Shown here one piece after another: positions 35,046 to 42,929 of a DNA stretch of 64,000 bases; positions within the stretch are counted from its first letter, which is position 1, and every line of letters begins with the position of its first letter. Under the pieces are notes generated by a model that did not search any database, had not been told where the DNA came from, and saw only the letters and a program-made list of their open reading frames with translations. The translations under genes were made by a program, and so were the position numbers. Source of the stretch: Massilia sp. BJB1822 (lineage in GTDB: Bacteria; Pseudomonadota; Gammaproteobacteria; Burkholderiales; Burkholderiaceae_D); the NCBI RefSeq assembly GCF_013369485.1, contig NZ_JABWEB010000009.1:124001-188000 (forward strand), written 5' to 3'.

Positions 35046-35861
35046 ATGAAATCTTCCCTTTTTTCCCGTCTCTCCATTGTCGCACTGTGCGGCTTGCTGG
35101 CGACGCCGGCGGCTTTTGCCGCCAGCGGCCCCGCGCTCACCAGCAAGCTGGGCAATCTCAAATTCGGTGTCATCGATTTAAGCCCCAACGATGGCGTCGC
35201 CGCCAGCTATCGCCTCAACAAGGAGAGCGTGAATATTTACAACAGGATTGAGCATACCTGGCGCACGCCCGAAGTGCAGACGGAGGATCTGAATCTGGCC
35301 GTCGGCGATGCGGCGTTCAGCCACCTCAGCAAAGGTCCCTTGCACACGACGATACAAAGCAACGGCAACGCTGGCGATGTCACGTCGGAAGTACGGCGGG
35401 ATGTCGGTCCCCTTCGCCATGCATTTAACTTCTTCTATAACAAATATAGCTACACGGCGGATCTCACACTGAGCCCAGGCGCCGCGCTGTTATTAAGCGG
35501 AAATATGCTGCAGCAATTCACGCCTGGCGGCCGGCACAAGAACGATGACGCCACCTCCGACCTCTCGATTAAGCTGGCCGAACGCAGCAGCACGGTCTTC
35601 AACCAAACCGAATATAGCTCCTACCTCACGACTTACTTCGGCCGGAATGTGAATGGCTGGAACTATCAGGACGATTTTTCCGTGGTGCTGGCCAACTTTA
35701 GCAATGCCGACATCACGATCGACCTGGGCCTCCAATTCTCGTCCTCATTGTATGCCGCCTATCCGTTGAGTGCTGTACCGGAACCCGGCAGCTACGCCAT
35801 GTTCGGCGCCGGCCTGGCCTTGCTGGGCGTTGGCGCGCGGCGCCGCCAACGCCGCCGCTAA
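35046..35861 (+). CDS. PEP-CTERM surface protein, type B (B3)
   Basis: A 271-residue paralogue: signal peptide MKSSLFSRLSIVALCGLLAT...AFA, core LKFGVIDLSPNDGVAASYRLN, GPLHTTIQSNGNAGDVTSEVRRD, SPGAALLLSGNMLQQFTPGG and tag VPEPGSYAMFGAGLALLG-VGARRRQRRR. The start is 35046 (AGAGGAAT site), not the upstream in-frame ATG at 35007. A 9-base GC hairpin follows its stop. It is closest to B1 over most of its length. Confidence 0.88.
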   Translation: MKSSLFSRLSIVALCGLLATPAAFAASGPALTSKLGNLKFGVIDLSPNDGVAASYRLNKESVNIYNRIEHTWRTPEVQTEDLNLAVGDAAFSHLSKGPLHTTIQSNGNAGDVTSEVRRDVGPLRHAFNFFYNKYSYTADLTLSPGAALLLSGNMLQQFTPGGRHKNDDATSDLSIKLAERSSTVFNQTEYSSYLTTYFGRNVNGWNYQDDFSVVLANFSNADITIDLGLQFSSSLYAAYPLSAVPEPGSYAMFGAGLALLGVGARRRQRRR

Positions 35862-35870
35862 GCACGGGAC

Positions 35871-35893
35871 GCGGCCGGCGCCAGGCCGGCCGC
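35871..35893 (+). other. GC hairpin after B3
   Basis: GCGGCCGGC, loop GCCAG, GCCGGCCGC, nine bases after the B3 stop. No T-run follows, so it is a possible rho-assisted end or mRNA-stability element before the unpaired B4 gene. Confidence 0.55.
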
Positions 35894-35977
35894 GCCAGCC
35901 TCCCCCGGGTCGGCCCTCGCATGGCGCCAAGGCCGGCCCGCTGCCAGCGGCGCCATCCAGCAAAGGACGATACCGAT

Positions 35978-36796
35978 ATGAAGTTGCCTATCTTTCTCCC
36001 GCTCTCTTTGGCCGGCCTGTGCTGCCTGCACGCCACGCCAGCAGCCTTCGCGGCCACCAGCCCCTTGCTGAAAGCCAGTCTCAGCAACGTTAAATTCGGC
36101 GTGCTTGACCTGACGCCCAATGACAGCGTTACCGCGGCCTACCGCATCAACCAGCAGGAAATCGAGATTCAAAATCGCATCCACCACTGGTGGAGCAGCC
36201 CCCAGCAGCAAACGGTGGAATTGCATCTGGCGCCCGGCGACGCCGTGGAGAACCGCCTCAGCAAAGGTCCGCTGCATACCAGCATTCAAAGCAATGGCAG
36301 CCTGGGCGATGCGAAAGCCGAGCTGCGCTGGGATGCCGGACGTCCCCTGCCCCATCTCAGCAACTCCTTCTGGAACCAATACAGTTATAAGGCCGGTCTC
36401 ACGCTCAGCGCGGGTAGTGCGCTACTTCTGAGCGGTAACTTGCTGCAGCAATTTCGCCCCGCCGGGATGTACAACTATGATCTGACCCAATCCTTCTTCA
36501 CGGCCACGCTCAGCCAGCGCGGCGGCAATGTGGCCAATCAAGCGTCCTACCAGTCTATACTCTACCGCTATCGCGACGAGAATCTGAACGGCTGGGATCG
36601 GCAATCCGATTTCAGCCTCGTGCTGAGCAATTTCAGCAATGCCGACATCGCGATCGATGTGACACTTGAGCTTTACTCGGCAATGAACGCCACCAAACCC
36701 TTGAATCCCGTGCCGGAGCCGGCCAGCTATGCCATGTTCGGCGCCGGCCTGATCCTGCTGGGCTGGAGCGCGCTGCGTCGCAAGCGCTGCAGCTGA
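35978..36796 (+). CDS. PEP-CTERM surface protein, type B, unpaired (B4)
   Basis: A 272-residue, more diverged B paralogue: signal peptide MKLPIFLPLSLAGLCCLHAT...AFA, core VKFGVLDLTPNDSVTAAYRIN, GPLHTSIQSNGSLGDAKAELRWDAG, SAGSALLLSGNLLQQFRPAG and tag VPEPASYAMFGAGLILLGW-SALRRKRCS. Unlike the others it has no A gene before it; the 116 bases upstream are GC-rich and lack the array promoter. It starts at 35978 with an AAAGGACG site; the upstream ATG at 35921 would not give a signal peptide. It is probably the oldest copy or the end of the array. Confidence 0.85.
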   Translation: MKLPIFLPLSLAGLCCLHATPAAFAATSPLLKASLSNVKFGVLDLTPNDSVTAAYRINQQEIEIQNRIHHWWSSPQQQTVELHLAPGDAVENRLSKGPLHTSIQSNGSLGDAKAELRWDAGRPLPHLSNSFWNQYSYKAGLTLSAGSALLLSGNLLQQFRPAGMYNYDLTQSFFTATLSQRGGNVANQASYQSILYRYRDENLNGWDRQSDFSLVLSNFSNADIAIDVTLELYSAMNATKPLNPVPEPASYAMFGAGLILLGWSALRRKRCS

Positions 36797-36808
36797 GCCG
36801 CCACCAAA

Positions 36809-36826
36809 CCGGCGCCGCCGCGCCGG
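36809..36826 (+). other. GC hairpin after B4
   Basis: CCGGCGC, loop CGCC, GCGCCGG, shortly after the B4 stop, followed by only two T. Weak terminator candidate for the array. Confidence 0.45.
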
Positions 36827-36971
36827 CTTCCCACGCCTATTTCGGCCTCCCCGCGCGCAGCGCGCGCCGGTAACAGGCGCGCATCCGCCTCCGGCCCAGC
36901 CCATTTGCCCCCCGTCCAAAGGCATATCCTGACTCTCAATGTTGCCTTGTGAAAAGTTGTAAAAAAGCATT

Positions 36972-36988
36972 TTTGCATATAATGCAAA
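36972..36988 (+). promoter_or_regulatory. Palindrome over the -10 box of the M4 peptidase gene
   Basis: TTTGCAT-ATA-ATGCAAA, a perfect 7-base inverted repeat that contains a consensus TATAAT (36978-36983), 38 bases before the start. Its place over the -10 suggests a repressor operator. A TTGTGAAAA element lies at 36947-36955. Confidence 0.55.
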
Positions 36989-37020
36989 TTCTTTTCCATC
37001 ATTTGAAAAAAGGACAAGGC

Positions 37021-39084
37021 ATGGACTTAACTTTACAAACCTGGCTCAAAGCCAGTGCCGGCGCCGCCGCACTGCTCGCTTGCGGCGGCCTCCAGGCGGC
37101 GCAGCGCGTGGAAATCAATACCACCACCGGCAATGGCCCGCTGCGCGCCGCCCTGGCGCCCAAGGCCGACCTGGGCGAGAGCGAGCTGAAGGCGGGGCGC
37201 GGCCTCGATTACCCGAACGGCCTGCGCGCGCGGCGCCATGAACAGTACTACCAGGGCGTGCCGGTGCTGGACGGCTTCGTCGTCGAACACCGGCAGGGCA
37301 ATGCCGGCACGGCCACGCTGCGCGGCTCGGTGCTGCAGCGCATCAGCCAGGACTTGCCCAGCGCGCGCCCGGTCTTCTCGGCCGCCGACATCCTGCTGCA
37401 GGCCAAGACCCGGCTGCAGCGCTTCCAGACCACCGACGACAGTGCCACCCTGTACGTGTATGCCGGCCGCGACAAGGTGGCGCGTCTGGTCTATCTGGTG
37501 TCCTTCTATGTGCAGGACGGCAAGCAGCTGCGCTACCCGCATCTGCTAATGGACGCCAACCTGGGGCGCGTGCTGGAGCAGTGGGACGGTCATATGACGG
37601 CCGCTGCCAGCGGCCCCGGGGGCAATGCCCGCATCGGACAATATGAATATGGCGTGCAGCGTCCGGCGCTGGACGTCTCGGCCAACTGCAGCATGGACAG
37701 CAATGGCATCGTCACCGTCAACCTGGATGGCGAGACAAGCGGCAGCGAGAAGAAAACGCCCTACCAGTTCGGCTGCCCGCGCAATACCTTCAAGACCGTG
37801 AATAACGGCTATGCGCCGCTGAACGATATCCACGCCCACGCCGGCGCCACCTTGCGCATGTATATGGACTACCTGAACATGCCGCCCGTGCCCCTGCCCC
37901 TGGTCGGACGCGGCCATTCCAGCAACGTCATAGACAACGCCTCCTGGGGGCGCGGCGCCGCCAACTTCGGCGATGGCGAGATTCTCTACTATCCCATGGT
38001 GTCGCTGGACATCGTGGCGCATGAATTCAGCCACGGCTACACGGAACGCAATTCCAATCTGCGCTACTTCGGCATGCCGGGCGGCATGAATGAAGCGTTT
38101 TCCGATATGGCGGGCGAGGCCGCCGAATACCATGCGCGCGGCAGCAACGACTTCCTGGTGGGCGCCGAGATCGTCAAGAACGGCACGGCGATGCGCCATA
38201 TGCGCAATCCCAGCGCCGACGGCAAGTCCGTCGAGCACACGGTCTACCACCGGGAAATCACGGATGTGCACTATCTGAGCGGCATCTATAACAAGGCCTT
38301 TTACCGCCTGGCCACGCAGCCCGGCTGGAACACGCGCAAGGCCTTTGAAGTCATGGCCGACGCCAACCGCCTGTACTGGACCAAGCTCAGCAGTTATAAC
38401 GACGGCGCTTGCGGCGTCGAAAACGCGGCGCGCAACCGCGGCTATCCGGTGGCCGACGTCACGCTCGCCTTCAATGCTGTCGGCGTCAATTGCGGCGCCT
38501 ACCGCTCGCTGGCCCAGCAGCTCCACCTGGCCCTGCTGGGCCGGCCGGCCGAAGCGGCCAATCTGGCCAACCTCATGAGCGCGCTGCAGGCCAGTAACGT
38601 CGACGAGTATCCGAGCGAACTGGAACAGCAATACACGGCCGGCAACCAGCCGATCCGCCAGCTGGTGGACGGTCTGGGCAACAGTGCCGAAGCGCGCGCC
38701 CTGCATCCGGGCGACCACGCCAGCTTCGTGCGCGCCGTCTTCAAGAACCTGACCAACCGGGCGCCGACCGCGGCCGAACTGGCGAACTGGCTCGACCAGC
38801 TCAACAACAAGGGCGCGAGCCGCGGCTATGTGGCGCTGGGGGTGCTCAGCTTCTTGTCCACCGAGGGCAGCGAGGCCGACTACGACGCCACGCAGCGCAA
38901 GACGGCGATGGCGGTCTATTTCACGGCGTCCATCGACACCAGCGCCGAGCTGGCCGCGTATAGCGGCGCCAAGGCCGCTGCCAAGGGGCGCGCCATGCTC
39001 AGCCAGGTCGGCAGCACGACCGATGTGGTGGCCTTCATGAGCACGGCCGACCAGACCCTGGCCAGCCTCGTCGCCGGCCGCTAA
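37021..39084 (+). CDS. Secreted thermolysin-like M4 metallopeptidase with C-terminal DUF4214-like region
   Basis: 687 residues from the ATG at 37021, which has an AAAGGA site; an in-frame GTG at 36949 lies upstream of the -10 and is rejected. Parts: signal peptide (about 1-27, ending LQAAQ), a propeptide (about 28-195), the M4 catalytic domain with HEFSH (334-338) and NEAFSD with zinc ligand E358, and a helical C-terminal region (about 505-687) with QQLHLALLGRPAEAANLANL and FVRAVFKNLTNRAPTAAEL, like DUF4214 repeats of secreted proteins. M4 enzymes are zinc endopeptidases activated by propeptide cleavage. It may act on extracellular protein or on the neighbouring surface proteins; the latter is speculation. 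Confidence 0.92.
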   Translation: MDLTLQTWLKASAGAAALLACGGLQAAQRVEINTTTGNGPLRAALAPKADLGESELKAGRGLDYPNGLRARRHEQYYQGVPVLDGFVVEHRQGNAGTATLRGSVLQRISQDLPSARPVFSAADILLQAKTRLQRFQTTDDSATLYVYAGRDKVARLVYLVSFYVQDGKQLRYPHLLMDANLGRVLEQWDGHMTAAASGPGGNARIGQYEYGVQRPALDVSANCSMDSNGIVTVNLDGETSGSEKKTPYQFGCPRNTFKTVNNGYAPLNDIHAHAGATLRMYMDYLNMPPVPLPLVGRGHSSNVIDNASWGRGAANFGDGEILYYPMVSLDIVAHEFSHGYTERNSNLRYFGMPGGMNEAFSDMAGEAAEYHARGSNDFLVGAEIVKNGTAMRHMRNPSADGKSVEHTVYHREITDVHYLSGIYNKAFYRLATQPGWNTRKAFEVMADANRLYWTKLSSYNDGACGVENAARNRGYPVADVTLAFNAVGVNCGAYRSLAQQLHLALLGRPAEAANLANLMSALQASNVDEYPSELEQQYTAGNQPIRQLVDGLGNSAEARALHPGDHASFVRAVFKNLTNRAPTAAELANWLDQLNNKGASRGYVALGVLSFLSTEGSEADYDATQRKTAMAVYFTASIDTSAELAAYSGAKAAAKGRAMLSQVGSTTDVVAFMSTADQTLASLVAGR

Positions 39085-39104
39085 GCCGCCGCACCGGCTT
39101 CGGC

Positions 39105-39135
39105 AAAAAAACACGGCCCGCAGTCGCGGGCCGTG
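39105..39135 (-). terminator. Terminator of creBCD
   Basis: CACGGCCCGC, loop AGTC, GCGGGCCGTG, with seven A on the left that form a T7 tail on the minus strand. It lies between the convergent M4 gene and creD. Confidence 0.9.
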
Positions 39136-39154
39136 CTGCTCCTGGCGGCGCCGC

Positions 39155-40534
39155 TTACTGCGCCGCCGGTTCCGCCGCCAAACCGTACCAGTCCACCTTG
39201 CGCGTCGCCACCATCACGGCCGCCAATACGGCAAACAGCAGGATGGCGCCCATCAACAGGGCATTGTTTTCCGAATTCAGCAAACCGTACAGGATGCCGT
39301 ACAAGAGGCTCAAGGCCGCCCCAAAGCCCCAGCCACGGCGGCGGTCGCCCAGCGCATGGCCCAGGTAGAAGCCGATCAGCACGATACAGGCCAGGCTGGC
39401 CAGCAGATAAGCCGCGAGGAAGGGCATGTGTTCGGACAGGCTGACCAGCAGCAGGAAGAACATGGCCAGGGCCAGCCCCACCAGGCCGTACTGCACCGGG
39501 TGGATCGGCAGGCGCTTAAGCACCTCAAACAGGAAGAAGGCGGCAAAGGTCAGCACCACAAACAGCAGGCCGTACTTGGTGGCGCGTTCGGCCATCGAAT
39601 AGATATTCACCGGCTCGATGAAGTCAACCGAGAAGGCATCCAGGGCACCAGCCGCGACCAGGGCGCCGGCGGGCGTGGTGGTGCTCCCATCCTGGGCGCG
39701 CAGCTCGGCTTGGCGCAGCTGCTGCTGGGCATCGCTGGACAGGGCGGAAATGCGCCAGGTGGCTTCGAAGCCGCGCTCGCCGATGCTGCGCTGGGCCGGC
39801 AGGAAACGGCCGCCGAATTGCGGATGGGGCCACGGCGAGGTCAGCGTGAAGCGGTTGTTCTTGGCCAGCGGCACGAACTGCTGGCTCTCGATGCCGGCCA
39901 GGCCCAGATTGAAGCTGAACTTGACGCTGCCGGCCGCCACATCGGCCATCTCCAGCGGCACGTGCAAGCCTTGGCGCTGTCCGGCCATGCCCGAGCCCTG
40001 CTCGAATTCCAGCAGGCGCTGGCCCCACAGGATTTTCGGAATGTCGCGCACGCCGCGCACATCGGAGATGCCCAGCGCCAGGAAAGGCTTGCCCGGCGTC
40101 AGGCTGGACTGGGCCTGGGCGCGCGGCAGTTCGCTCAGGGACGGCAGCACGAAGTCGCCGCTGAACTTGTGCTCGCCGTTATACACCAGCACCTGGTGGA
40201 TGCCGCGGTAACGGCGTTCGGTGCCGATCACGCCCGCCACATTGAGCTGATTGGGGAAGACCAGGTGGCGCCGCTGCACGCGGTATTTCTTGAGCTGGCG
40301 CGGCTTGTCCTCGCCGCCCTCTTCCATCTGCTCGTATTCGTCGGTATAGGGCAGGACCAGCACCGGCCCGTACACGGTCTGTTCGCCGACGGAATCGGCG
40401 GCGATGCTGCGCACCGCCTGCTCGCGGTAGGCGCTGCGCTCGTTGATGGTGGCCTGGATCATCATCAGCGGCAGGCCGATCATCAGCATCAGGCCGATGA
40501 TGATCAGGATTTTGAACAGCAGTTTCTTTTGCAT
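39155..40534 (-). CDS. creD: Inner membrane protein CreD
   Basis: 459 residues starting MQKKLLFKILIIIGLMLMIGLPLMMIQ at 40534; the frame is open further upstream into creC but that part is antisense-like and rejected. It has one N-terminal helix, a large periplasmic domain (about 30-300; PVLVLPYTDEY, LGISDVRGVRD), and a C-terminal membrane bundle (about 310-450; KYGLLFVVLTFAAFFLFEVLK, HPVQYGLVGLALAMFFLLLVSLSEH) that are hallmarks of CreD. Its transcription is controlled by CreBC in enterics and it is linked to beta-lactam and colicin responses. It lies 82 bases after creC. Confidence 0.92.
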   Translation of the reverse strand: MQKKLLFKILIIIGLMLMIGLPLMMIQATINERSAYREQAVRSIAADSVGEQTVYGPVLVLPYTDEYEQMEEGGEDKPRQLKKYRVQRRHLVFPNQLNVAGVIGTERRYRGIHQVLVYNGEHKFSGDFVLPSLSELPRAQAQSSLTPGKPFLALGISDVRGVRDIPKILWGQRLLEFEQGSGMAGQRQGLHVPLEMADVAAGSVKFSFNLGLAGIESQQFVPLAKNNRFTLTSPWPHPQFGGRFLPAQRSIGERGFEATWRISALSSDAQQQLRQAELRAQDGSTTTPAGALVAAGALDAFSVDFIEPVNIYSMAERATKYGLLFVVLTFAAFFLFEVLKRLPIHPVQYGLVGLALAMFFLLLVSLSEHMPFLAAYLLASLACIVLIGFYLGHALGDRRRGWGFGAALSLLYGILYGLLNSENNALLMGAILLFAVLAAVMVATRKVDWYGLAAEPAAQ

Positions 40535-40616
40535 GGCGCTTCCAGTAGTAAAGGGTGGCGCCAGTGTAAAAAAGCTGTGTGCGTTGACGATGCGTTCCGT
40601 GTGAAGCGGCGGTGCG

Positions 40617-42071
40617 CTACAAGCGCAGCGGCAGGGGCAGGCGCAGCACAGCGCGGCAGCCGCCCTGGTCCGCATTGCCGACATCGACGCTGCCGCCGTG
40701 CAGCGAAGCCACCTCGCGCACGAAAGGCAGGCCCAGGCCCGTGCTCTTGGCGCCGTCCGGCCGCGGCAGCGAATAGAAGCGCTCGAACAGGCGCTCGGCG
40801 GCATAGGCCGGGATGCCGGGGCCGCCATCGGTGACGGCGATCTCGGCCTGGTCGCCCTGGCGCCGTACCGCCAGCATGATGCGGCTGCCGGCCGGCGCGA
40901 AGCCGATGGCATTGTCGAGCAGATTGCCGAGCGCCTGGCGCAGCAGCAGCGCGTCGCCCTGCACGCGCAGCGCGGCCTCGGGCGCGCCATCCGCTTCCGC
41001 CGGCTGCACCTGCAGATCCAGGCCGCGCGCCGCCAGGCTGGCGCTGCAATCGCTGGCGGCCTGGCGCAGCAGCTGCGCCAGATCGACCGTCTCCGGCGCA
41101 TCCAGGCGCTGCTGCTTCTCCAGACGCACCAGGGCCAGCAGGCGGTCGATCAGCTGCCGCTGGCGCGCATTCTGGCTCTGGATATTGGCGAGAAAGTGGC
41201 GGCGCTCCTGCTCCGGCATGTCTTCCTGCATCAGCTCGGCCGCCGCCTGGATGGCGGCGATGGGGCTTTTCAGCTCATGGGCCAGGGTGTGCATCAGGGT
41301 TTCCACATACTCCTTGCCCTCCAGCTTGACGCGCATGGCTTCCAGGGCGGCGCCCAGGGTGCCGATCTCGGTCTTGCCCAGGGCCGGCAGCACGGCCTTG
41401 CGGCCGGCCTGCACGGCGGCCACATAGTCCGTCAGCCGGTGCAGGGCGCGCGCCAGCCAGAAGGTGACGGCGATGCCGATCAGCAGCGAGACGCCGAGCA
41501 GCACCGCGCCCTGGCTCAGGATGCGGCGCTGGCTGCGCTCGATAAAGGCTTGCACGCTGGCGATCGGCTTGGCCACCGTCAGCACGCCGATGATGCGGCC
41601 CTCGGCGCGCACCGGCGCCGCCACATACATCACGGTACTGGCGTCGTCCTCGGCGTATTCGCGCGTGCTGCGCGCGCCGTAGCGGCCGCGCAGGGTCAGG
41701 TAGACGTCGTTCCAGCGCGAGTAATCCTGGCCCACGTCGCGGCCGCTGCTGTCGAAGCGCACGATGCCGGCGGCGTCGGTGAGGTAGATGCGGTAATGCA
41801 GCCGGTCCTTGGGCACGCCGCTGATCTTCATGTCCAGTCCCTTGGCGAGGCTGCCGCGCAGGCTGTCCAGCAAGGGCGAATGCTCCAGCCGCCCTGCCTG
41901 CATATCGTCGGCGACGGCAGCGGCCAGCACCTGGGCCGTGTCGACCAGGGTGTCTTCCAGCGCGCCGCGCACGCCCGGCTTGACCTGCTGCACGAAGACG
42001 TTCAGCAGGAACCAGGCGGCCAGGCCGACGATCAGGAAATAGCCCAGCAGGATGCGCAGGCCGATCTTCAT
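40617..42071 (-). CDS. creC: Sensor histidine kinase CreC
   Basis: 484 residues: helix 1 (about 6-28), periplasmic sensor (29-185), helix 2 (about 186-206), HAMP, HisKA with H265 in HTLAHELKSPIAAIQAAAELM, N box NLLDNAIGF, G1 DGGPGIP and G2 TGLGLPF. CreC senses a metabolic or cell-wall cue and phosphorylates CreB; it also cross-talks to PhoB in E. coli. Its start overlaps the creB stop by 4 bases. All catalytic residues are present. Confidence 0.93.
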   Translation of the reverse strand: MKIGLRILLGYFLIVGLAAWFLLNVFVQQVKPGVRGALEDTLVDTAQVLAAAVADDMQAGRLEHSPLLDSLRGSLAKGLDMKISGVPKDRLHYRIYLTDAAGIVRFDSSGRDVGQDYSRWNDVYLTLRGRYGARSTREYAEDDASTVMYVAAPVRAEGRIIGVLTVAKPIASVQAFIERSQRRILSQGAVLLGVSLLIGIAVTFWLARALHRLTDYVAAVQAGRKAVLPALGKTEIGTLGAALEAMRVKLEGKEYVETLMHTLAHELKSPIAAIQAAAELMQEDMPEQERRHFLANIQSQNARQRQLIDRLLALVRLEKQQRLDAPETVDLAQLLRQAASDCSASLAARGLDLQVQPAEADGAPEAALRVQGDALLLRQALGNLLDNAIGFAPAGSRIMLAVRRQGDQAEIAVTDGGPGIPAYAAERLFERFYSLPRPDGAKSTGLGLPFVREVASLHGGSVDVGNADQGGCRAVLRLPLPLRL

Positions 42072-42826
42072 GCGCGCGCCAGGCTGTAACCCATGCCGCG
42101 ATGGGTCTGGATCGGGTCGGCCTCGGGCGCGATCTCGCGCAGCTTGGCGCGCAGCGATTTCACATGGGCGTCCACGGTGCGCTCCAGGGTATCAGGCGCG
42201 TCGGTCCAGACGCGGTCCATCAGCTGGGCGCGCGAGAGCACATGGCCGGGATGTTCGAGCAGGGTTTTCAGCAGCAGGTATTCGTAGCGCGTCAGGTCCA
42301 GCGGCCGGCCGCCGAACAGGATGCGCGCTTCGGCGACGCGCAGCTCGAAGGCGCGCGAGGCGGAAGCCGCCAGCGGCGCGGCGGCATGCTGGGCGGCGGA
42401 CGCGGTGGCCAGGGCGGCGGGCGGCGGCGCGGCGCGCAGCTCCGGCGGTCCCAGGCGGCGCAGCACCACGCGCACGCGCGCCACCAGCTCGCGCGGCGAG
42501 AAAGGCTTGGCGACATAATCGTCGGCGCCGATTTCCAGGCCCACCACGCGGTCGATCTCCTCGCTGCGCGCGGTCAGGAAAATCACCGGCACATCGGAGA
42601 ACTGGCGCAGGCGGCGGCAGACATCGAAGCCGCTGATGTCGGGCAGGCCGACATCGAGCAGCACCAGCAGCGGCGCGCCTTCGCTGCCCTGCTCCGCATG
42701 CAGCAGGGCCAGCGCCTGCTCGCCCAGGGTCACATGGCGCGGCGCAAAACCGTCGCGCCGCAAGGCGTAGGCGATGCCGTCGGCGATGGCCGCCTCGTCT
42801 TCCACAATCAGGATTGTTTTGCTCAT
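42068..42826 (-). CDS. creB: Response regulator CreB
   Basis: 252 residues: receiver with E9/D10 acidic pair, phospho-acceptor D58 (LVLLDVGLPDISGFDVC), T/K switch residues in FLTARSEEID and AKPFSPRELVARV, then a long Ala/Pro-rich linker (about 126-155) and an OmpR-type winged helix (DLTRYEYLLLKTLLEHPG...). The linker is longer than in E. coli CreB (229 residues). The -10-like TATACT lies exactly 7 bases before the ATG, there is no Shine-Dalgarno sequence, and so the mRNA may be leaderless. creA is not next to the operon. Confidence 0.93.
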   Translation of the reverse strand: MSKTILIVEDEAAIADGIAYALRRDGFAPRHVTLGEQALALLHAEQGSEGAPLLVLLDVGLPDISGFDVCRRLRQFSDVPVIFLTARSEEIDRVVGLEIGADDYVAKPFSPRELVARVRVVLRRLGPPELRAAPPPAALATASAAQHAAAPLAASASRAFELRVAEARILFGGRPLDLTRYEYLLLKTLLEHPGHVLSRAQLMDRVWTDAPDTLERTVDAHVKSLRAKLREIAPEADPIQTHRGMGYSLARA

Positions 42827-42832
42827 CGCGCC

Positions 42833-42838
42833 AGTATA
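42833..42838 (-). promoter_or_regulatory. -10 box of creB, predicting a leaderless transcript
   Basis: TATACT on the minus strand ends 7 bases before the A of the creB ATG. The -35 position falls in the T-tract of the upstream receptor terminator (TTTTTT), a poor match, so an activator may be needed. Confidence 0.45.
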
Positions 42839-42852
42839 GCGAAGCGGAGGCG

Positions 42853-42889
42853 CAAAAAAAACGCCCCGCCAGCGGCAGGCTGGCAGGGC
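42853..42889 (-). terminator. Terminator of TonB receptor gene 1
   Basis: GCCCTGCCAGC, loop CTGCC, GCTGGCGGGGC (one G-T pair) then eight T on the minus strand. A second small CCCCGC/GCGGGG hairpin lies just before it. Confidence 0.85.
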
Positions 42890-42929
42890 ACGGTGGCTCG
42901 CCTGCCCCGCAAGCGGGGCGGCGGCGGGA

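Larger units (their letters stand above)
30763..35861 (+). repeat. Tandem array of A-B gene units, period about 1.73 kb
   Basis: Three consecutive A-B pairs start at 30763, 32491 and 34224 (periods 1728 and 1733). Each begins with the same promoter-like intergenic repeat. A and B share a distant LRFGVxDLTPNDG core, so the pair itself probably arose by an older duplication. Confidence 0.85.

Noticed and set aside
30763..36796. A CRISPR or short-repeat array
   Set aside because: The repeat unit is a pair of full-length coding genes of about 1.73 kb, not short repeats with spacers.
36949..37020. A GTG start for the M4 peptidase
   Set aside because: It lies upstream of the consensus -10 box; 37021 has the ribosome binding site and the signal peptide.
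40535..41101. An N-terminal extension of creD
   Set aside because: The open frame overlaps creC out of frame and has Arg/Ala-rich shadow composition; CreD starts at MQKKLLFKIL.
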